DNA of 32,492 bases from Candidatus Hydrothermota bacterium (GCA_021158525.1 JAGGUL010000126.1:1-32492); one strand, 5' to 3'; shown: positions 6,022-14,935, counted from the first letter of the stretch. A program made the numbers and translations. The notes: generated by a model from the sequence alone, not told the origin.

Positions 6022-9000
6022 ATGATCGGATTTGCCCTCAGAGTGTTTTTATTTTTAAGCATATCGTCTCCTGGCAAAGCCTATGGCATCCTGAGCCCTT
6101 CTCCGTCCCCTGACGGTAAAGAGATCGCCTTCTCTTACTACGGCGATATATGGATCGTGGGATCCGACGGCGGGGCCGCGCGCCGACTGACGGACTCCGA
6201 TGCCTTTGAGAGCACACCGGTCTGGTCTCCCGATGGACGATATATCGCCTTTATCTCCGATCGCGATGGATCCGACGATATCTACATAATCCCATCGTCG
6301 GGAGAAGAGCCGCCGCGCAGGCTCACGTACCATTCCTCCTGGGACTCGCCGTATTTCTTCAACGAGAAAGGAGACACCCTCTACTTCGGCTCCCGCAGGC
6401 TGGAGTATAGAGGAGCCCTCTACAAGGTCAGCGTTGCGGGAGGAACACCCATTAAGGCCGTTGACTTCAGCTTTTTCAATGCGAGGCCTGTTCCCGGCAC
6501 CGATACGGTCCTTTTTGTGAGGGGGTCTACCCCCTGGTGGCGCAGAAAGTACAGGGGAAGTGCCAACTGGGATATCTGGAAGATGAGCCTGAAAGACCAG
6601 ATCCCGATAAAGCTGACGGACTTCAGCGGAAGAGATGGATGGCCCATGTACTCCGTTGTCGACGGAAGAATTTACTTCGTATCGAACGACACCGCCGACA
6701 GCACCGCTCAGCTTTTCTCCATGAAACCCGACGGCACAGACAGGGAGAGAATCACCGACTTCGACGACGACGTGAGGTTCGCCCGGATCTCAAGGAACGG
6801 GGAACTGATAGTTTTCCGGGTCTTTACCGACCTCTACACCTATTCGGTGAGAAGCGGGGAGATGAAAAAACTTGAGGTAAGAGTCCAGGAGGATTACAAA
6901 AATTCCGAGTATTACAGGAGGAAACTCACACGGAACGCCACAGAATTCGCGCTTTCTCCGGATGAGACTGAGCTGGCATTCGTCGTATTCGGGGATATAT
7001 ACGTGATGGAAATCAAGGAAGACGGTGCCGGAGAGATAAGAAGGATAACCCACACCCCGGAACCCGAAAAATATATCTCCTGGCATCCGAAAGAGGAAAA
7101 GCTGATCTTTGCATCGTTAAAAAGCGGAAACTGGGACATCTATACCGTGGAGCCGGCCTCGGAAAATAAATTCTTCAGGGATTACAGTTTCAAGTGGAAA
7201 AAAATAATTTCGTCGGGCTCCACGGAGAAGAAGCCCCTGTATTCCCCCGATGGCAAAAAGATAGCTTTCATAAGGGACAACGGAACTCTGTACGTCGCCG
7301 ATAGCGACGGTAAAAAGGAAAAGAAACTCTTCGAGGAAAACGATGTCCTCTGGATAAGCTGGTCTCCCGATTCCCGCTACATAGCTTTCTCAAGGACGGA
7401 ACTGGCGTGGAGGGAAGATGTCTACATCGTCCCCGCAGAGGGCGGGAAGGCCTATAACGTCACCCAGCACCCCAACGACGATTACAAGCCAATGTGGTCA
7501 TCGGACGGAAGGCGCCTATCCTTCGCATCGAGAACGGCGGAGGGAGATCTGTGGATAAAGTACGTTTTTCTCAGAGAGGAAGATGAGGCCAGGGATCGGG
7601 AATACTGGAAGGAAATGGAAGACAGCCTCGATTCCATAAGGCCCATCGAGATCGACTTCGAAGGGATAAAGGACAGAATCCACGAGGTGACAAAGCTACG
7701 GGGCGGCTACAATTACTACACTCAATCCCCTGACGGCAAGCTCTATGCCATCCAGGCCGGAACGCCCTCCGGGACCGACATATGGACTGTGGACTGGCTG
7801 GGGGAAAAATTGAAGCGGAGAACCCAAGGGGGTGTCAATCCAAAGTCCATAACCATCTCAAGGGACAAAAAACATCTCTACTACCTCGACAGGAGGGGAA
7901 AGTTAAAGAGGATCTCTCTCGATGGGAATGCCTCTACACCACTGGCCTTTGAGATCGAAATCGAGATCCCTGACACGGCTCTGAAAAGGGCCCTCTTTGA
8001 AGAGGCCTGGTGGATACTCAGGGATGGATTTTACGACCCGAAATTTCACGGCGTCGACTGGGATTTCCTGGGAGAAAAATACAGAAAGCTCGCCCTCTCG
8101 AGGAGAACAGACCGGGATTTCCACTATGCAATCAGGATGATGCTCGGCGAGTTGAACGCCTCCCATCTTGGCATATGGAAGAGATCGAAAGACGAGGAAA
8201 AATATACGGGATGCCTCGGGATAGAGATAGATCATGATTACAAGGGGAAGGGGTTCCGCGTGAAAAGGGTGCTGAAAAAATCGCCGGCACAGTTACGGCT
8301 CGGACTCAAACCGGGAGACGTGCTCGTCGCGGTGAACGACGAAGAACTGGATAACACCAGGAACTTTTACTCTTATTTCAGAAAATTAAGCGGGGAAAAG
8401 GTCAAAATCACCTACATCCGCGACGGGAAGAAGAGGCTCGGCGAAGTCAAGCTGACGACTCCTTGGAAGATATGCGATCTTGTTTACAGGGAATGGGTAG
8501 AGGGGAACAGGCATATAGTTGACAGCCTCAGCAACGAAACCGTGGCTTACATACACGTGCCGGGGATGAACACAAAGGCGCTCAACGATTTTTACAGAGA
8601 AGTTTACAGCATGAGAGACAGGAAGGGGTTGCTCCTCGACATCCGATATAACGGGGGCGGATATACTCACGATCAGATGCTCAACTTCCTCAGGCGAACG
8701 GTCTATGCCTATTCGAAAGAGAGAGGAGAGGACGAACCCGTGTACAGTTCCGCCCTCCGCTGGGGCAAGCCCGTGGTCCTCCTCATCAACCAGAATTGCT
8801 ACAGCGATGCTGAGATCTTTCCAATGGGCTTTCGACAGCTCAAACTCGGAAAAATCGTTGGCGTCACCACCTTCGGGGCGGTCATAGGTACTTCCAACAA
8901 AACACTCATGGACGGCGAAACCGTGTTCCGGGAGCCTCACGTCGGCTGGTACAGGCTGAACGGGGTATCTCTCGAGAACAATCCCGTGGAGCCCGACGTT

Positions 9001-9102
9001 TACGTTGAGAACCCGCCGATGTATGACAACCGGCCCGGGGGTCCGCAGCTCCTCAGAGCCCTCGAGATATTGATGGATGAAATAGAAAAATCAGGAAACT
9101 GA
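6022..9102 (+). CDS. Tricorn protease homologue, apparently exported
   Basis: A 1026-residue serine protease of family S41B (tricorn), which degrades peptides. The ATG at 6022 has GAGG eight bases upstream and opens with a hydrophobic signal-like segment (residues 1-22), suggesting a periplasmic form. Residues about 24-640 are repeated beta-propeller blades (SPDGKEIAF, SPDGRYIAFISD, SPDSRYIAFSR). A helical C1 region, a PDZ domain (about 730-815) and the C2 protease domain follow. Ser714-His715 (NASHLGI), nucleophile Ser928 (YSDAE) and Glu985 (SLENNPVEPDV) match tricorn Ser745-His746, Ser965 and Glu1023, including the spacing between the last two. The Asp that sets basic-residue preference was not identified. 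The 3' end overlaps the convergent amidotransferase gene by 12 bases. Confidence 0.95.
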   Translation: MIGFALRVFLFLSISSPGKAYGILSPSPSPDGKEIAFSYYGDIWIVGSDGGAARRLTDSDAFESTPVWSPDGRYIAFISDRDGSDDIYIIPSSGEEPPRRLTYHSSWDSPYFFNEKGDTLYFGSRRLEYRGALYKVSVAGGTPIKAVDFSFFNARPVPGTDTVLFVRGSTPWWRRKYRGSANWDIWKMSLKDQIPIKLTDFSGRDGWPMYSVVDGRIYFVSNDTADSTAQLFSMKPDGTDRERITDFDDDVRFARISRNGELIVFRVFTDLYTYSVRSGEMKKLEVRVQEDYKNSEYYRRKLTRNATEFALSPDETELAFVVFGDIYVMEIKEDGAGEIRRITHTPEPEKYISWHPKEEKLIFASLKSGNWDIYTVEPASENKFFRDYSFKWKKIISSGSTEKKPLYSPDGKKIAFIRDNGTLYVADSDGKKEKKLFEENDVLWISWSPDSRYIAFSRTELAWREDVYIVPAEGGKAYNVTQHPNDDYKPMWSSDGRRLSFASRTAEGDLWIKYVFLREEDEARDREYWKEMEDSLDSIRPIEIDFEGIKDRIHEVTKLRGGYNYYTQSPDGKLYAIQAGTPSGTDIWTVDWLGEKLKRRTQGGVNPKSITISRDKKHLYYLDRRGKLKRISLDGNASTPLAFEIEIEIPDTALKRALFEEAWWILRDGFYDPKFHGVDWDFLGEKYRKLALSRRTDRDFHYAIRMMLGELNASHLGIWKRSKDEEKYTGCLGIEIDHDYKGKGFRVKRVLKKSPAQLRLGLKPGDVLVAVNDEELDNTRNFYSYFRKLSGEKVKITYIRDGKKRLGEVKLTTPWKICDLVYREWVEGNRHIVDSLSNETVAYIHVPGMNTKALNDFYREVYSMRDRKGLLLDIRYNGGGYTHDQMLNFLRRTVYAYSKERGEDEPVYSSALRWGKPVVLLINQNCYSDAEIFPMGFRQLKLGKIVGVTTFGAVIGTSNKTLMDGETVFREPHVGWYRLNGVSLENNPVEPDVYVENPPMYDNRPGGPQLLRALEILMDEIEKSGN

Positions 9103-9774
9103 GGCCTCTATAAATGCTCTGAAAACCTTTTTCCAGGCCTCCTCCTTCGCCCAGAGCCATTCTATATGGGGCTGAAGCCCGAGAAGAAAACCCTGCCCCT
9201 CGATGGCCTCGATAACGCCATCGGGAGCCCAGGCCACAGCCCTGAGTCCCTCCCCCAGCTCTTTAACGGCCTGATGGTGAAAGGAATTAACTTTTAACGT
9301 CTCCTTGCCCACGAGTTTATGTAAAAAACTACCCTCGAGAATCCTTATCTCGTGGATCGGATATTCATAGGGCAACCCCTGAACGTGATCCACGCCCCTG
9401 TGCTTCAGATGCTGATAAAGGGTGCCCCCGAAGGCCACGTTGATCACCTGAGCGCCCCTGCATATGCCGAGCACAGGAATGCCCTTTGAGCGGGCCTTTC
9501 TGACGAGTGTTAAATCGAGAAAATCCTTTTCCCTGTAAACCCCCTTCAGGTGTCCGCCGGGCCTTTCGCCGTAGAAGGAAGGGTGGATATCGCCTCCGCC
9601 CGGTATAAGGAGACCGTCGATAGAGTCCACCAGCCTGTTCACATCCTCCTCAGAGCTTATGTCGGAGAACAGAAAAGGTATTCCTCCGAATTCCAGGATG
9701 GTCTTCACGTAGACGCGCGGAAGGTAAACGCTGCTCTCCGAAACCCTGAGAGTCAATCCGATCCTCGGTTTCAT
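9091..9774 (-). CDS. Class I glutamine amidotransferase-like hydrolase (gamma-glutamyl-GABA hydrolase / PuuD family)
   Basis: A 227-residue protein of the peptidase C26 family, which cuts gamma-glutamyl bonds. Nucleophile Cys105 sits in GICRGAQ, with an oxyanion region at IPGGGDIHP (57-65), a conserved SFHHQAV (164-170), and His203/Glu205 completing the triad in LQPHIEW; most relatives have QWHPE here, so that motif is variant though the His and Glu remain. The start overlaps the stop of the gamma-glutamyl ligase-like gene by four bases (ATGA), so a ligase and a hydrolase acting on gamma-glutamyl compounds are co-translated. The substrate is unknown. Confidence 0.9.
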   Translation of the reverse strand: MKPRIGLTLRVSESSVYLPRVYVKTILEFGGIPFLFSDISSEEDVNRLVDSIDGLLIPGGGDIHPSFYGERPGGHLKGVYREKDFLDLTLVRKARSKGIPVLGICRGAQVINVAFGGTLYQHLKHRGVDHVQGLPYEYPIHEIRILEGSFLHKLVGKETLKVNSFHHQAVKELGEGLRAVAWAPDGVIEAIEGQGFLLGLQPHIEWLWAKEEAWKKVFRAFIEASVS

Positions 9775-11006
9775 CTTATCCTCGTCAAGAGAATCCCTTT
9801 TTCAGGGGCTCTGCTGACCTTAACGAGCCCCCTTTTCCTGAATTCCTCCACAACATCCTCAATGAAATCATATGGAAACTCGAGGGACTCATAAAGAAGG
9901 CGAAAGGGGGTCTCGATTGTTATATGAGAAAGGATCATATCTTCGGCGCTCTCGGCTTCGGCGACAGGGAGCTCCGGTGCCTCTTCGAGAAAATCCATGA
10001 AGGGATCTCTTTCCCTCTCCAGCAGGTTTCCCAGATCCCTCGTATAGACGTGCAGGTCCCCGCCATCGTACAGGGAAAGGAGAAAATCGGCCTGTGTTAC
10101 TCTCTTTCTGACCATTTTCTCGAGGAGCTCGAACCCGTCGAGGCCGAGCTTTCTCGCCGCAGGAAGAACAGAACCGACGAGTTCCTCCAGGATGTCGGAA
10201 GCCGGTACTCTCTCTCCCCTCCAATCAAACAGGGCCTGTAGCCCCCATCTCGCAGCTCTTCTCCTGTTGACCACGTATTCCATGTAAGTATTCCTGTCTA
10301 TCATCCCGGATCCGTGTCGCTCCGCGAGATTCAGCGTAAGGGCCACGATAAATATGGAGGCCTCGGCGAGCAGGGACACGGACAGAGGCGAATCCATGAC
10401 CCTGATTTCCACTGTGGGCTTCTCTATACCTTTAACCAACACGTCGTTGCCCCACACGAACTGTCCCAACCCCCTCTCAACGGGAACGATGACCGTCGAA
10501 CACCAATCGGCGAAGTATTTAACCCGATAGCTCTTAAATCCACCGGGGGGCTCAGAAATTCCCCAGAAGGGGCTGTTGGCCATGAAAGCTGCGATCAACG
10601 GGACATAAGGGGTGAGGGAACGGGCAAGGTCCTGGGCGACCTTTAAACTGTACACGCTGCCCACGTGCAGGTGATAGCCGGCAGCCTTCCCGAAAAGGGG
10701 ATGAGAGCCCAGTGGGAAGAAAACCAGATCTTTTTCCCGACAGACCCTTTTTATGGCACCGATTATCTCCCGGGTCCTACCGTCGAGTCCCTGATAATCA
10801 CTTAGAATCCCGCTTCTTATCTCGAGGAACTTGGAATCGAGACCACGGATATGATCGGTTCCGGTCCTGGTTTCGGGGATCTCAGCCTGAAGTTTTCGGC
10901 CCAACCTTTTTACCTCATCGGACTTTATGGGGATCATGTTCCTCCCGGTAAGGAAGGTCTCCCATTCGTAGCCGAAAGTCAGAGGGTCAAAGGCCGTCGA
11001 TCCCAT
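9771..11006 (-). CDS. Glutamate-cysteine ligase family 2-like carboxylate-amine ligase
   Basis: A 411-residue protein. The ATG at 11006 is preferred to the GTG at 11015 because that GTG lies inside the AGAGGTGA ribosome site. The family (GCS2/YbdK, glutamine-synthetase fold) joins an amine to the gamma-carboxyl of glutamate using ATP. Visible motifs are GYEWE near the N terminus, LEIRSGI, GYHLHVG, FADWCSTV and PTVEIRVMDSP, consistent with metal- and ATP-binding positions of the fold. The last about 60 residues (from about 350) look like an added winged-helix-like tail not usual in YbdK. The exact product (gamma-glutamylcysteine or another gamma-glutamyl amide) cannot be told. It overlaps both neighbours. 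Confidence 0.85.
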   Translation of the reverse strand: MGSTAFDPLTFGYEWETFLTGRNMIPIKSDEVKRLGRKLQAEIPETRTGTDHIRGLDSKFLEIRSGILSDYQGLDGRTREIIGAIKRVCREKDLVFFPLGSHPLFGKAAGYHLHVGSVYSLKVAQDLARSLTPYVPLIAAFMANSPFWGISEPPGGFKSYRVKYFADWCSTVIVPVERGLGQFVWGNDVLVKGIEKPTVEIRVMDSPLSVSLLAEASIFIVALTLNLAERHGSGMIDRNTYMEYVVNRRRAARWGLQALFDWRGERVPASDILEELVGSVLPAARKLGLDGFELLEKMVRKRVTQADFLLSLYDGGDLHVYTRDLGNLLERERDPFMDFLEEAPELPVAEAESAEDMILSHITIETPFRLLYESLEFPYDFIEDVVEEFRKRGLVKVSRAPEKGILLTRIR

Positions 11007-12216
11007 GGCTCTCACCTCTGATTAATAGACTCGCCTCCTCCAGATCACGTTCTTCCGTGTCCACATCGAGCTTCCAGAGATGTGTCCCGTCGAATCCCCC
11101 TATTCTACTGTAGGAAATCCTTTTGCCCTTTAGCAGGAGCTCCGGTGCACGGCTTTCGACGGTAACAAGGGAGGAAATCAGCCTGTTCCTCTCCTTTTCC
11201 CCGTCGAAATCAAAAACTCCGAGATGAAACCCCGAAGCGCTGTAAAAGGTTCCGGGAATTAAGCCCAGGACGTACTGAGAAATTTCGCTTTTTTTCAGCG
11301 ATGCCTTTCCGAAGGCCGGCTCTACCGTGAAAAATGTGCCATAGCTCCTGTATGCCACATTCTCGGGTAACCGCGAGAATACCGCCAGAAGGGAGACACC
11401 CTCGGCCTCATCAAGAACGAGAATCCCCGGCAGGCTCATCCTGCTTATTTCGAGCACCCTGAAGAGAGAATCGAGATATTGAAAGTGATATCTCTCACGG
11501 ACCAGTCCGTCTCTGGCGGGTAACAGGATCACCGAGCGCCCCGGTACTCCCCTGACAGCCATCCGCATCCAGTAGTTCAGTTCGGCCTTTTTTCTGGCCT
11601 TAAAGGAAGTCCTCACGGTGAGAAGCGGGAAATCTCTCTCCAGATTTATCGCTTTCTCTATCTCGAAACCTTTAGCCCTGCCGGTAAGCCGGATCTCGCC
11701 CTCGTCGACCTCATATTCGTATTTGAGAGAAGACAGAGCTCCTCCATATTTTCCCGATTCAATGTGGTCGTCAACGCCTCCCAGCTCGATGTAGTTCACG
11801 TTGAGATACTCGCCTTTCCCCATGAAAAATTCTTTCCCCCTGTATTCCAGGGAGCGCAGCGTCGCGCCTCTGTGAGGCGCGACGCTGAACCGCAACACAT
11901 CGCTCTCAAAATTCACCTCAGAGTAACCATCGGCGTCCACGTCCTCCCTGAACACCTTCCCCGGAGCTAAAGGTTCCCTCCTGTATCTGACAAGTTCCCT
12001 GAGCTCTTCATAGGTGAGCACAACAAACTCGCCCTTTCGCGGTTTTAGCCTGTCCCGGTAAATCCTTTCGACCCAGAGATACCGCCCCTTTAACCCCGGT
12101 GGAAGCTTCAGGGCCGGATGGGCTTCCCCGACAATCCTGGTCCTGAGCCGAACCAGAGAAGCCTCGCCCTTTTCCACTTCCACCGATTCGATCACCTTTC
12201 CCAGGGCCTTCAACAT
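10987..12216 (-). CDS. Uncharacterised protein with possible galactose-mutarotase-like beta-sandwich
   Basis: A 409-residue cytoplasmic protein with no signal peptide and no family I can name firmly. Residues about 95-330 are beta-rich, with a start (FSVAPHRGATLRSLEYRGKEF) and a GGVDDHI turn reminiscent of galactose-mutarotase-like domains that bind carbohydrates; this is a fold-level guess. The ATG at 12216 is chosen because a -10 box ends seven bases upstream and no Shine-Dalgarno exists, implying a leaderless mRNA; an in-frame TTG at 12252 is the alternative but lies within the -35 box. It overlaps the ligase-like gene by 20 bases, so it heads a three-gene operon. Confidence 0.7.
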   Translation of the reverse strand: MLKALGKVIESVEVEKGEASLVRLRTRIVGEAHPALKLPPGLKGRYLWVERIYRDRLKPRKGEFVVLTYEELRELVRYRREPLAPGKVFREDVDADGYSEVNFESDVLRFSVAPHRGATLRSLEYRGKEFFMGKGEYLNVNYIELGGVDDHIESGKYGGALSSLKYEYEVDEGEIRLTGRAKGFEIEKAINLERDFPLLTVRTSFKARKKAELNYWMRMAVRGVPGRSVILLPARDGLVRERYHFQYLDSLFRVLEISRMSLPGILVLDEAEGVSLLAVFSRLPENVAYRSYGTFFTVEPAFGKASLKKSEISQYVLGLIPGTFYSASGFHLGVFDFDGEKERNRLISSLVTVESRAPELLLKGKRISYSRIGGFDGTHLWKLDVDTEERDLEEASLLIRGESHGIDGL

Positions 12217-12223
12217 GTTAACT

Positions 12224-12252
12224 AAGATAAAGCCTGGGCAAAGCCAATGCAA
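12224..12252 (-). promoter_or_regulatory. Promoter for the minus-strand operon at 12216, leaderless type
   Basis: Read on the minus strand: TTGCAT (12252-12247), a 17-base spacer, then TATCTT (12229-12224). The ATG at 12216 begins eight bases downstream of the -10 box, where transcription should start, so the message would have almost no leader. Confidence 0.6.
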
Positions 12253-12273
12253 AATGGGACTTGAAACGGGGTG

Positions 12274-12279
12274 TAAAAT
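12274..12279 (+). promoter_or_regulatory. -10 box of the radical SAM gene, leaderless type
   Basis: TAAAAT at 12274-12279 lies six bases before the GTG at 12286, and no Shine-Dalgarno sequence is present. No good -35 element is found at 16-18 bases, so this is less secure than the divergent partner. Confidence 0.4.
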
Positions 12280-12285
12280 GGTAAT

Positions 12286-13584
12286 GTGAGGGAAGCCCTG
12301 CTTATAAATCCTCCTGTTTACGATTTCGCCGCTTATGATTTCTGGTTGAAGCCCTACGGCCTCCTCAGGATAGGCAGGCTTCTCTCAGGTCGCTTCAGGG
12401 TGCATCTCTTTGACTTCATGGACAGACATCATCCCTCTGTGGATGGCCTCACGAAAAGCACCCCTTATGGCACGGGCAAATACGCCAGCGAGATCGCCGA
12501 AAAGCCCCCGCCTCTCAGGCCCATCAAAAGGAGATACAAACGGTATGGCATCCCTCTGGATGTCTTCTTGAAGGAAGTCAGGAAACTGAGGCCTGAGTTT
12601 GTCTTTATTGCCTCTGGAATGACTTACTGGTACCACGGAATCGACGAGGTAGTCAGGAATATAAGAGAGCTTTTCCCAAGGGCGAAAATCGTCATAGGAG
12701 GCGTGTATGCTTCTCTCATGCCCGAGGACGTCTCAATGCGGTTTAACCCGGATCTGGTGGTTATATCCGACAGAATTGAATTACTGCGCGAGTTTATGGA
12801 GATTCCCGAGCCGCCTCAATTCAGCCCGCCGATCTGGGAAGCCTACAGGAAACTGAGATATGGAGTTATAAAATTGCAGGATGGCTGTCCATTTCGTTGT
12901 CCCTACTGTGCTTCGTGGGTCCTCTCGCCCAAGCTGAAAATAAGAGATCTGAGGGAGATCCTCGATGAGATCGATCATCTCTATAAATTGGGCGTTCGAG
13001 ACATCGCTTTTTACGACGATGCCCTTCTCCTCACGGCAAAGAAGTACTTTCCTGTCATATCTGACCACATGAGGAAGAGAGGATACAAAATACGATTTCA
13101 CACCCCAAACGCCCTCCATGCCAGGTTTCTCGACCGCGAAACGGCAAAGCTTATGAAAGAGATAGGGTTCAAATCCGTGTACCTCGGGCTGGAAACGGTG
13201 GATTCAGAAAGGCAGCTTCGGACCGGGGGGAAGGTCACCAATGAGGAACTGGAATCTGCCATCGAAAATTTGCTCGAAGCGGGCTTCGCCAGATGCGATA
13301 TAACCGTTTACATCATGATGGGCCTTCCCGGACAGGATACAGACGAAGTGGAAGCGAGCATCAGATATGTTCACTCGCTGGGAGTGAAGGTCATGCTGTC
13401 GGAATACTCGCCGATACCTCAGACTCCCTGTTTCGACGAAGCCAGGAAAATTCATCCCCTCGGAGATCCCCTCCTTCACAACCCATCGGTTTTCCCGGTC
13501 CTCTACTACGGCGAAGAAGAGGTAAACAGGCTAAAAGGCCTGAAAAACGGCTTAAATAAGAGACTCAGGGGTGTCTGTCCCTGA
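12286..13584 (+). CDS. B12-binding-type radical SAM protein
   Basis: A 432-residue protein. The N-terminal part (about 1-170) looks like the Rossmann-like cobalamin-binding domain of this class (LLINPPVYDF start, IVIGGVYASLMPE near 145), but no DxHxxG motif is seen, so cobalamin may not be bound. The radical SAM domain begins with CPFRCPYC (Cys201, Cys205, Cys208), the 4Fe-4S site that cleaves S-adenosylmethionine. Later blocks (HTPNALHARFLDRE, VYLGLETVD, YIMMGLPGQ) are typical of the Elp3/B12 radical SAM group. The substrate is unknown. It starts with GTG, divergent from the 12216 operon, and its 3' end overlaps the convergent NUDIX gene by 33 bases. Confidence 0.92.
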   Translation: MREALLINPPVYDFAAYDFWLKPYGLLRIGRLLSGRFRVHLFDFMDRHHPSVDGLTKSTPYGTGKYASEIAEKPPPLRPIKRRYKRYGIPLDVFLKEVRKLRPEFVFIASGMTYWYHGIDEVVRNIRELFPRAKIVIGGVYASLMPEDVSMRFNPDLVVISDRIELLREFMEIPEPPQFSPPIWEAYRKLRYGVIKLQDGCPFRCPYCASWVLSPKLKIRDLREILDEIDHLYKLGVRDIAFYDDALLLTAKKYFPVISDHMRKRGYKIRFHTPNALHARFLDRETAKLMKEIGFKSVYLGLETVDSERQLRTGGKVTNEELESAIENLLEAGFARCDITVYIMMGLPGQDTDEVEASIRYVHSLGVKVMLSEYSPIPQTPCFDEARKIHPLGDPLLHNPSVFPVLYYGEEEVNRLKGLKNGLNKRLRGVCP

Positions 13585-14061
13585 AGGACCACTCTCATTG
13601 TCTTCCAGGAGCCTGATGTCCTCCTTCACCATCTTCTCCCCTTCAAACCAGAACTTAGCCTCAAAGGGGCGTCCGGATATCACGAGGGGCAACCACTCGC
13701 GATCATCCTCCCACATCTCTCCGTAAGGAATGTCATCGATGTCGATCCACTGTGGCCTCGCTTCTTCGGTCTCAATGGGCCGGCCGCGGAAATCCTCCAC
13801 CCTGTACACGAAGACCTCCCAGTCCTCCTCGTTCACGGAGAAAAACTCAATATGTCCTACGAGCCTATAGCTCAGAACATCGATTCCCACCTCTTCTTTA
13901 ACCTCCCTGACCATCGCTTCTTCGGGGCTCTCTCCTGGTTCGATCTTTCCCCCCGGCCCGTTCCACTTTCCCCTGCCGTGGCCCTTCTTCTTCTCGATGA
14001 GGAGGATCTTTCCGTCCCTGATTATGTGCGCGATAACTGCCCTTATCACCTCACCTCTCAT
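13552..14061 (-). CDS. NUDIX hydrolase, MTH1-like (probable oxidised purine nucleotide diphosphatase)
   Basis: A 169-residue protein with a perfect 23-residue Nudix box at residues 38-60 (G38, E44, R52-E53, E56-E57, G59), which binds metal and cleaves nucleoside diphosphate bonds. Beyond the box it resembles MTH1 more than MutT: WNGPGGK before the box and a C-terminal stretch with PQW, IPYGEMWEDD, WLPL and FWFEGE. That suggests 8-oxo-dGTP or 2-OH-dATP cleanup. The last about 20 residues (Ser/Pro/Asp-rich) are extra. The ATG overlaps the end of the HhH-GPD glycosylase gene by 11 bases; an alternative GTG at 14049 follows a GAGAGGTGAG stretch. Co-expression with a DNA glycosylase supports an oxidised-guanine role. 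Confidence 0.9.
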   Translation of the reverse strand: MRGEVIRAVIAHIIRDGKILLIEKKKGHGRGKWNGPGGKIEPGESPEEAMVREVKEEVGIDVLSYRLVGHIEFFSVNEEDWEVFVYRVEDFRGRPIETEEARPQWIDIDDIPYGEMWEDDREWLPLVISGRPFEAKFWFEGEKMVKEDIRLLEDNESGPSGTDTPESLI

Positions 14062-14929
14062 TTTTCTGACTCCAGGCTATGAGGAGATCGACCGCATAAC
14101 CAGCATATTCTCCCCATCTGTCGAGGGCAAAGGCAATGAGCCCGTTGGGCTCTCGGAGACCGGGATCTGCATAGAGATACGCTATCATTTTCTGTATATA
14201 GCGATCGACCACCGGTATCTCATAAGCCCTGTAACCGTATAGAAGAGTTGCCCTCGCGGTGTATTCTCCCACGCCCCTAAATTTGACAAGGGCATCGATT
14301 CCGGAAAGAGGATCTCTGCCGAGCTCAACGAAGAAGTCACCGTCGACCTCTCTGGCTATGTCCCGAATGATCGAAGTCCTGTGGATGAGCCTTCTGTCTT
14401 TGAAGTCAAAGGGATCGAAATCCCTGAGCTCCTCCAACGATGGAAAGACGAAATCGACATATCCATCGGCCTCGACCCTGACCCCGAGGAGCTCCTTGAA
14501 TTCAGCAAGCATTTTGAAAAACACATCTCTCGAGACATTCTGACTGATTATCGCGGAGAACAACGCCTCGTGGGGTGATGGTGTGCTCTTGAGCCTGTAG
14601 CCGGGAAGCTCTCTGAGGGCCCTCGCGAGCATGGGGTCGCTTTTCGAGAGGCTCAGGAGAGGAACGAGATCTTCCCGGTGCCCCAACGTTTTCTCGATCA
14701 GGCGCAGAGCTCTCTCCTCATCTGTCTCGGCTCCCTTTATCCTCAGATACCATCCACCGTCGATCTTCTCGAAAAAGGCGAGAAAAAGGCTCCCCGTCTC
14801 CAGCGAGAAGGCCTTGTAAAACGTTCCCCCTTCTTCTTTCCAGGGAGAGAAACGGTATCCCCAGCGCAGGGCCTCCGGGTTAAAAGAAATGCCAAAAACC
14901 TCTGCCAGCTTGTAAGTCGTCTCTCGCAT
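14051..14929 (-). CDS. HhH-GPD DNA glycosylase (OGG1/AlkA-like)
   Basis: A 292-residue base-excision repair enzyme. An N-terminal beta domain (about 1-90) is followed by an OGG1/AlkA-type entry motif (PHEALFSAIISQNVS, about 119-133), the helix-hairpin-helix FRGVGEYTARATLLYG (about 217-232), and the catalytic Asp242 in PVVDRYI. The Lys that OGG1 uses as a lyase (in GVGxK) is Glu-Tyr here, so a monofunctional glycosylase is likelier. The ATG at 14929 was chosen over a longer frame to 15046 because a perfect TATAAT ends seven bases before it and the longer form would run through the divergent gene and both promoters. The NUDIX gene is coupled downstream. Confidence 0.88.
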   Translation of the reverse strand: MRETTYKLAEVFGISFNPEALRWGYRFSPWKEEGGTFYKAFSLETGSLFLAFFEKIDGGWYLRIKGAETDEERALRLIEKTLGHREDLVPLLSLSKSDPMLARALRELPGYRLKSTPSPHEALFSAIISQNVSRDVFFKMLAEFKELLGVRVEADGYVDFVFPSLEELRDFDPFDFKDRRLIHRTSIIRDIAREVDGDFFVELGRDPLSGIDALVKFRGVGEYTARATLLYGYRAYEIPVVDRYIQKMIAYLYADPGLREPNGLIAFALDRWGEYAGYAVDLLIAWSQKNER

Positions 14930-14935
14930 TTTTTG

